NCBI RefSeq assembly: GCF_021545335.1
Contig: NZ_CP089312.1
Coordinates: forward strand, 6,882,001-6,946,000
Source of the DNA: Streptomyces sp. GQFP
Lineage (GTDB): Bacteria; Actinomycetota; Actinomycetes; Streptomycetales; Streptomycetaceae
Reading direction: 5' to 3'
DNA length: 64,000 bases
Part shown: in pieces, positions 60,466 through 64,000 of the stretch
Position numbering within the stretch: position 1 is the stretch's first letter
Layout: each line of letters starts with the position of its first letter
The notes under the pieces: generated by a model
Seen by the model: the letters and a program-made list of their open reading frames with translations, nothing else
The model's database searches: none
Told to the model about the DNA's origin: nothing
Position numbers and translations under genes: made by a program

Positions 60466-61680
60466 GTGGACAGCGCGGTTTACCGGTTCGGGCAGTACGC
60501 GTTGGATGCGGACCGCCGTCGACTCAGGCATGACGGGCAGCGGGTCGACGTCGAGCCCCGGGCCCTGGAACTCCTGTGCCACCTGGTCGAGCAACGCGGC
60601 CGCGTCGTGCCCGAAGAAGAACTGCGCGACAGGGTGGGCCACGGACACCCTGTCGGCGAGGCGGCATTCGCCACCTTGCTGCGCACGGCCCGTCTCGCGA
60701 TCGGTGACAGCGACACACGGCAGCGGCTGATTCGCGCCGTGCCCCCGCACGGCTATCGGTTCGTCGCGCATACGACGGTGGCGTCCACGACTCCGGCCGC
60801 CATGCCCACGGCCCCCGGCGTCCCGGCAGGAGCGGAGGCGGACCACGAGGTCATCCGGTTCTGCCGGTCCGCCGACGGCACCCGCATCGCCTACGCGCTC
60901 ACCGGCGAGGGCCCGCCCCTGGTGAAGACCGCCAACTGGCTGACCCACCTCGACCTCGACCGGACCAACCCGATGTGGACACACTGGTTCGACGGTCTCA
61001 CCCGCGGCCGGCAGCTCATCCGCTACGACGAGCGGGGCTGCGGCCTCTCCTCGTGGGACATGGGCAGCTTCACCCTCGACAACCTGGTCGCCGACCTCGA
61101 TGCCGTGGCCGATGCCGTCGGCCTCGACCGTTTTCCCCTGCTCGGGGTGTCACAGGGCGGCGCGGTAGCGGTCGCCTACGCCGCGCTTCGCCCCGAGCGG
61201 GTCAGCCATCTGATCCTCACCTCCGCCTATGCCCGGGGACAGCAGATCCGTGCGGGCAATGACGCCGAGCGCGATGCCGCCGAGGTCGACCTCAACATCG
61301 CCCGCGCCGGATGGCGTTCGCAGGACAGCAGCTTCCTGCGCTACTTCGCCTCGCAGTTCCTCGCCGACGCCACTCCCGCGGAGTGGGACGCGTTCGCCGC
61401 ATACCAACGGCAGACGACCTCCCCCGCCAACGGGCTGCGCTTCCTGGAGGAGTTCACCCGGATAGACGTCTCCGGCATCGCCCACCGGGTGACCTGCCCC
61501 ACGCTGATCATCCACTCCCGCGACGACGCGCGCGTCCCCGTCGCACAGGCCCTGGAACTGGCCACACTCATCCCCGACAGCCGGCTGATCCTGCTCGACA
61601 GCCGCAACCACCTGTTCACCGCCGACGACCCGGTCTGGCCCACCTTCCTCACCCACCTGGACAACTTCCTCTCCGAGTAG
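60466..61680 (+). CDS. Winged-helix (OmpR/CadC-type) DNA-binding domain fused to alpha/beta hydrolase
   Basis: 404 residues from GTG 60466, with no good ribosome site, so possibly leaderless or started elsewhere. Residues 1-105 are a trans_reg_C domain (FGQYALDADRRRLRHDGQRV, EPRALELLCHLVEQRGRVVP, VPPHGYRFVA). Residues 135-404 are an alpha/beta hydrolase with nucleophile Ser in LLGVSQGGAVAV, Asp in IIHSRDDARVPV and His in LLDSRNHLF. A one-protein sensor in which ligand turnover or binding by the hydrolase controls DNA binding is an inference. Likely regulates the ligase gene next to it. Confidence 0.88.
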   Translation: MDSAVYRFGQYALDADRRRLRHDGQRVDVEPRALELLCHLVEQRGRVVPEEELRDRVGHGHPVGEAAFATLLRTARLAIGDSDTRQRLIRAVPPHGYRFVAHTTVASTTPAAMPTAPGVPAGAEADHEVIRFCRSADGTRIAYALTGEGPPLVKTANWLTHLDLDRTNPMWTHWFDGLTRGRQLIRYDERGCGLSSWDMGSFTLDNLVADLDAVADAVGLDRFPLLGVSQGGAVAVAYAALRPERVSHLILTSAYARGQQIRAGNDAERDAAEVDLNIARAGWRSQDSSFLRYFASQFLADATPAEWDAFAAYQRQTTSPANGLRFLEEFTRIDVSGIAHRVTCPTLIIHSRDDARVPVAQALELATLIPDSRLILLDSRNHLFTADDPVWPTFLTHLDNFLSE

Positions 61681-61962
61681 CCCGGCGCAGGGGGAAGGTC
61701 CCAGCGGGGTGCGGTGCGCCGACGTGTCGGCGACTTCGTACGGATGCGGGCCCGCACTCCGGTGGATGCGGCGGTGGCACAACAATCCCTGACCATGCCG
61801 CGGAAAGCACCGCGAGGCCCTCCGAAGAAGGCCCGGACGAACACACCGGTGCCGCCGCAGCCGGTCCGGCTCCGCCGCGGCAGCACCGGGAGGAAGGCGA
61901 GACGGGCGAGGGCCCACCGGCACAGCGTCGGCCGGTGGGCCCTGTTGCCCGTCAGGTGACGG
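61681..61962. other. Convergent intergenic region with terminator
   Basis: About 280 bp, no supported gene; the bidirectional terminator at 61909-61943 fills its right end. Confidence 0.5.
61909..61943. terminator. Bidirectional terminator
   Basis: AGGGCCCACCGGC and GCCGGTGGGCCCT make a perfect 13-bp stem with a 9-nt loop between the convergent hydrolase and Vps62-like genes. Confidence 0.8.
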
Positions 61963-63303
61963 TTACTGCTGGATCTCGGTCACGTCGGACTCGGTCAGGA
62001 CCTTGGGATCGATCCCCATGTCCTGCGCGGCCTCGATCTCCTCGTCCGAGAACGTTCGGGCCACGACGATCCTGGTGCCGTCGGCATGCGGGAAAGTGCG
62101 GCCCCGGTAGTTGCCGGAGTTCAGCTTCAGGTTCTGGCCGGTGACCAGGGTGCCGTCGGCCCGGAGGGGGACCAGCAGATGAGTGTCGGTCCACAGCGCG
62201 CCGGCATGGTCGGACGGCACGTCGTACGACACGCTCACCGTCTTGTTCTCGAAGGCGGACACGCTGTAGCGCGAGGCGAACCCGAGTTCGAGGGACGCGC
62301 TCACCGTGGCTTCCGCGTAGGCGCTGGCCCCCATGCCGAAGGGCTTCGCCGACGCCTCCACGCCCACCGTGGCACTGACGGAGATCCCGACGTTCTGCGA
62401 GAACTCCTGTCCCTGCTCCTCCGAGACGCCCTGCTGGATCGCCTCGCTGATCGCCCCGCCGCCGGATCCCCGGAAGTCGACGTGGCGGACCAGGTCGTAC
62501 TGACGCTTGCGCTCGATCTTGTAGAAGGGGGAGTTGGCCACCTTCCACGCCTCGGTGCGCCCGTCGTCCTTGACCATGTGGTACGGCACGGTCACGGTCC
62601 GGTCGGTGACGATGGACCGGGGCGGCGGCGGGTTGTAGGACGTCAGGGTCAGGTCCGGGTCGTAGTCGGCCTTGTCGACGACGGCCGGCAGGTCCAGCAC
62701 CCAGGTCACGGCCGTCGGCGCGTGCTGTGTGTCGGGGCCGAAGCTGAAGGCCGAGGTCGGCAGGAGCAGATGCTCCTCGGTGTCATCGACGGGGAGCAGC
62801 GGGTTCGTGACGGCCCACAGGGCCTGGCCCGAGCCGTTGGCCTGCAGCGGGAGCCGGCCGAGTTCGCCGCGGCGTACATAGGCGCGGCCGGCGTGCTCCT
62901 TCTTGACGCACATGAGACCCAGCGCGGAGGCGTCGGGCTTGACGGCGGCCCCTTCGCCGGCCGCGCGCATCGTCACCACGTCTCCCAGGGAGACATAGCC
63001 GACGGGCGGGACGGGACGCCAGATGACGGCCCTGATGAGCCCGCTCCAGGGGGCGTCGCCCGCGAATCGGCCCACCCGCTGGAAGTCCACGGGCGGCCGG
63101 AGCAGATCCTGGCCCGAGGAGCGGTCCCTGACCAGGAGCCCACCGACGTTGCCCGCCCACGTGGACGGGCTCGTGTGGGCGAAGACGCTGCCCAGGATCT
63201 TCCACTCCCCCTCCCTTACCGGGACTCCGGTGTGGAAGTACGGGCTCACGTTCCACTCCGTGGTGTAGGCGATCTCCAGGTCGCCATAGCGCTGAGTGAT
63301 CAT
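61963..63303 (-). CDS. Vps62/DUF946-like protein with putative pore-forming segment
   Basis: 446 residues from ATG 63303. The first half (WKILGSVFAHTSPSTWAGNV, LLRPPVDFQRVG, WRPVPPVGYVSLGDVV, ALGLMCVKKEH) matches Vps62-related/DUF946 beta-prism-like proteins. The second half has alternating small and polar residues (NVGISVSATVGVEASAK, then AYAEATVSASLELGF) and NKTVSVSYDVPSDHAG, resembling the amphipathic hairpin region of aerolysin-type beta pore formers. No signal peptide. The secreted small protein at 63419 is directly upstream. Confidence 0.75.
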   Translation of the reverse strand: MITQRYGDLEIAYTTEWNVSPYFHTGVPVREGEWKILGSVFAHTSPSTWAGNVGGLLVRDRSSGQDLLRPPVDFQRVGRFAGDAPWSGLIRAVIWRPVPPVGYVSLGDVVTMRAAGEGAAVKPDASALGLMCVKKEHAGRAYVRRGELGRLPLQANGSGQALWAVTNPLLPVDDTEEHLLLPTSAFSFGPDTQHAPTAVTWVLDLPAVVDKADYDPDLTLTSYNPPPPRSIVTDRTVTVPYHMVKDDGRTEAWKVANSPFYKIERKRQYDLVRHVDFRGSGGGAISEAIQQGVSEEQGQEFSQNVGISVSATVGVEASAKPFGMGASAYAEATVSASLELGFASRYSVSAFENKTVSVSYDVPSDHAGALWTDTHLLVPLRADGTLVTGQNLKLNSGNYRGRTFPHADGTRIVVARTFSDEEIEAAQDMGIDPKVLTESDVTEIQQ

Positions 63304-63418
63304 TTTTCTGGGTTCCCCCCTGTGTCTTCTGATACGGCGTCCGTGAGTCGGCGGACGACTTCACGGACGCCGGTGGTCTTGTCGGGCCGGCATGCCGGCC
63401 CGCGCGATCGGTGTGCGA

Positions 63419-63883
63419 TCAGCCGATGACGATGTCGCAGTCGGCCCTGCCGCTGGCGGCGATGTCGGCGAAGTCCGCCTGGATGGCGGGGTCGTACGCC
63501 GCCGAGCTGATGCTGCGGGTCTTCTTGCCGGGCACGGCCTTCTTCCCGGTCGAGTGCGTGACCTCCGCCGCACCCCACGTCAGGTCACAGGTCCAGTGGA
63601 AGGTACGGACGAGCAGGTTCGAGTTGTACCCGCTTCCCGCGATCGACCAGTTGCCGTCCGCCTTCACCACGAACGTGACGTTTCCGTTGACGCCCCGGCT
63701 GCTGTCGCTCGTGGCGAACGTGATCGACTGGCCGTCCGACGCGACCGTCTTGGTGGTGTCGTTGGCCTGCGCCGGAAGCGTTCCCAGCAACAGGGAGCCC
63801 AGCCCGGCCCCCGTCGCGATCAGCAGCGCCAGCCCCCGGCGAGTCCGGACCTGGCCGGACGTCCTGGTGTTGTCGAGTCGCAT
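63419..63883 (-). CDS. Small secreted protein, unknown
   Basis: 154 residues from ATG 63883 (AGAAGGA upstream). Signal peptide (RRGLALLIATGAGLGSLLLG..AQA), then a beta-rich domain of about 110 residues with two Cys (HWTCDLTW, RADCDIVIG) that may form a disulfide. Precedes the Vps62-like gene by 115 bp on the same strand, so the two may form a unit. Confidence 0.75.
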   Translation of the reverse strand: MRLDNTRTSGQVRTRRGLALLIATGAGLGSLLLGTLPAQANDTTKTVASDGQSITFATSDSSRGVNGNVTFVVKADGNWSIAGSGYNSNLLVRTFHWTCDLTWGAAEVTHSTGKKAVPGKKTRSISSAAYDPAIQADFADIAASGRADCDIVIG

Positions 63884-64000
63884 CTTGTGTCCTTCTCTCT
63901 CGTGTGTGTCTGTGTCTGAGGTGAGTACCGGGCTGGGGAAGACACCCCCACGACTGCTCTTCGGCCCGGCACATCTCCAGCATCGGGTCCGCCGACCGGC
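63884..64000. other. Upstream region of the secreted protein gene, no gene seen
   Basis: The last 117 bp of the window should hold the promoter of the small secreted protein. Nothing else was recognised. Confidence 0.3.

Noticed and set aside
1..64000. tRNA, rRNA or CRISPR arrays
   Set aside because: No cloverleaf-like sequences, rRNA segments or regularly spaced repeats were noticed on either strand; short tRNA fragments could have been missed by eye.

Overview
The window is very GC-rich (roughly 70% by eye), uses many GTG starts, and carries families typical of filamentous actinomycetes: SpdB2-type transfer proteins, DUF2637, ECF41 sigma, PucR regulators, secreted RHS proteins and Pro-Thr stalked cell-wall proteins. 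It is best read as a Streptomyces-like chromosome (inference from gene content; no rRNA, tRNA or CRISPR array was seen). All calls come from reading the sequence; no database search was run.

Layout. 1-6.6 kb: the end of a very large glycine-rich protein, translationally coupled to a beta-helix/AAA+ ATPase, then two paralogous membrane-anchored proteins with the same N-terminus but different C-terminal binding domains. 6.8-10.5 kb: mobile-element debris, with an intact and a frameshifted SpdB2-like gene, a phnA stump, a complete-looking group II intron and an istB scrap. 10.5-16.8 kb: DUF1326/DUF2182, a CmtR-like repressor coupled to a Cys-tailed CDF exporter, a methyltransferase, gene fragments and a convergent response regulator/histidine kinase pair. 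16.9-23.9 kb: a 2,110-residue secreted RHS protein with a membrane-type tip and two tiny membrane proteins behind it. 24-28.8 kb: a DM13 gene broken by an IS3-family element, an IS5-family element that appears to carry a barstar gene, and a decayed tyrosine integrase.

28.8-41.6 kb: TerD, an NfeD/SPFH pair, then a membrane and cell-envelope block: a soluble and a membrane-anchored sulfite-oxidase-fold molybdoenzyme on either side of a polytopic membrane protein, a coupled GT2-DUF2064-methyltransferase operon, an OmpR/HK pair and a zinc-ribbon epimerase. 42-47.5 kb: small oxidoreductase and stress genes, the intact DM13 paralogue, and an ECF41 sigma factor behind its FAD oxidoreductase. 47.5-56.3 kb: an ion and membrane stress region with a PH-domain protein, a second NfeD/flotillin pair, a CPA1 Na+/H+ antiporter, a STAS protein, a PucR regulator and an nhaA-CBS-membrane protein operon. 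56.4-64 kb: secreted lactonase-fold propeller, acyl-CoA ligase, HTH-hydrolase fusion, a Vps62-like putative pore former and a small secreted protein.

The most interesting signal is a 25-nt sequence, nearly invariant in four copies, always in the same orientation and 29-53 nt upstream of the chosen start codons of the PH-domain gene, the CPA1 antiporter, the STAS gene and nhaA. It looks like a shared leader or riboregulatory element. A second shared 16-bp motif lies upstream of both DM13 genes, a molybdoenzyme gene and the acyl-CoA ligase, and looks like a response-regulator box.
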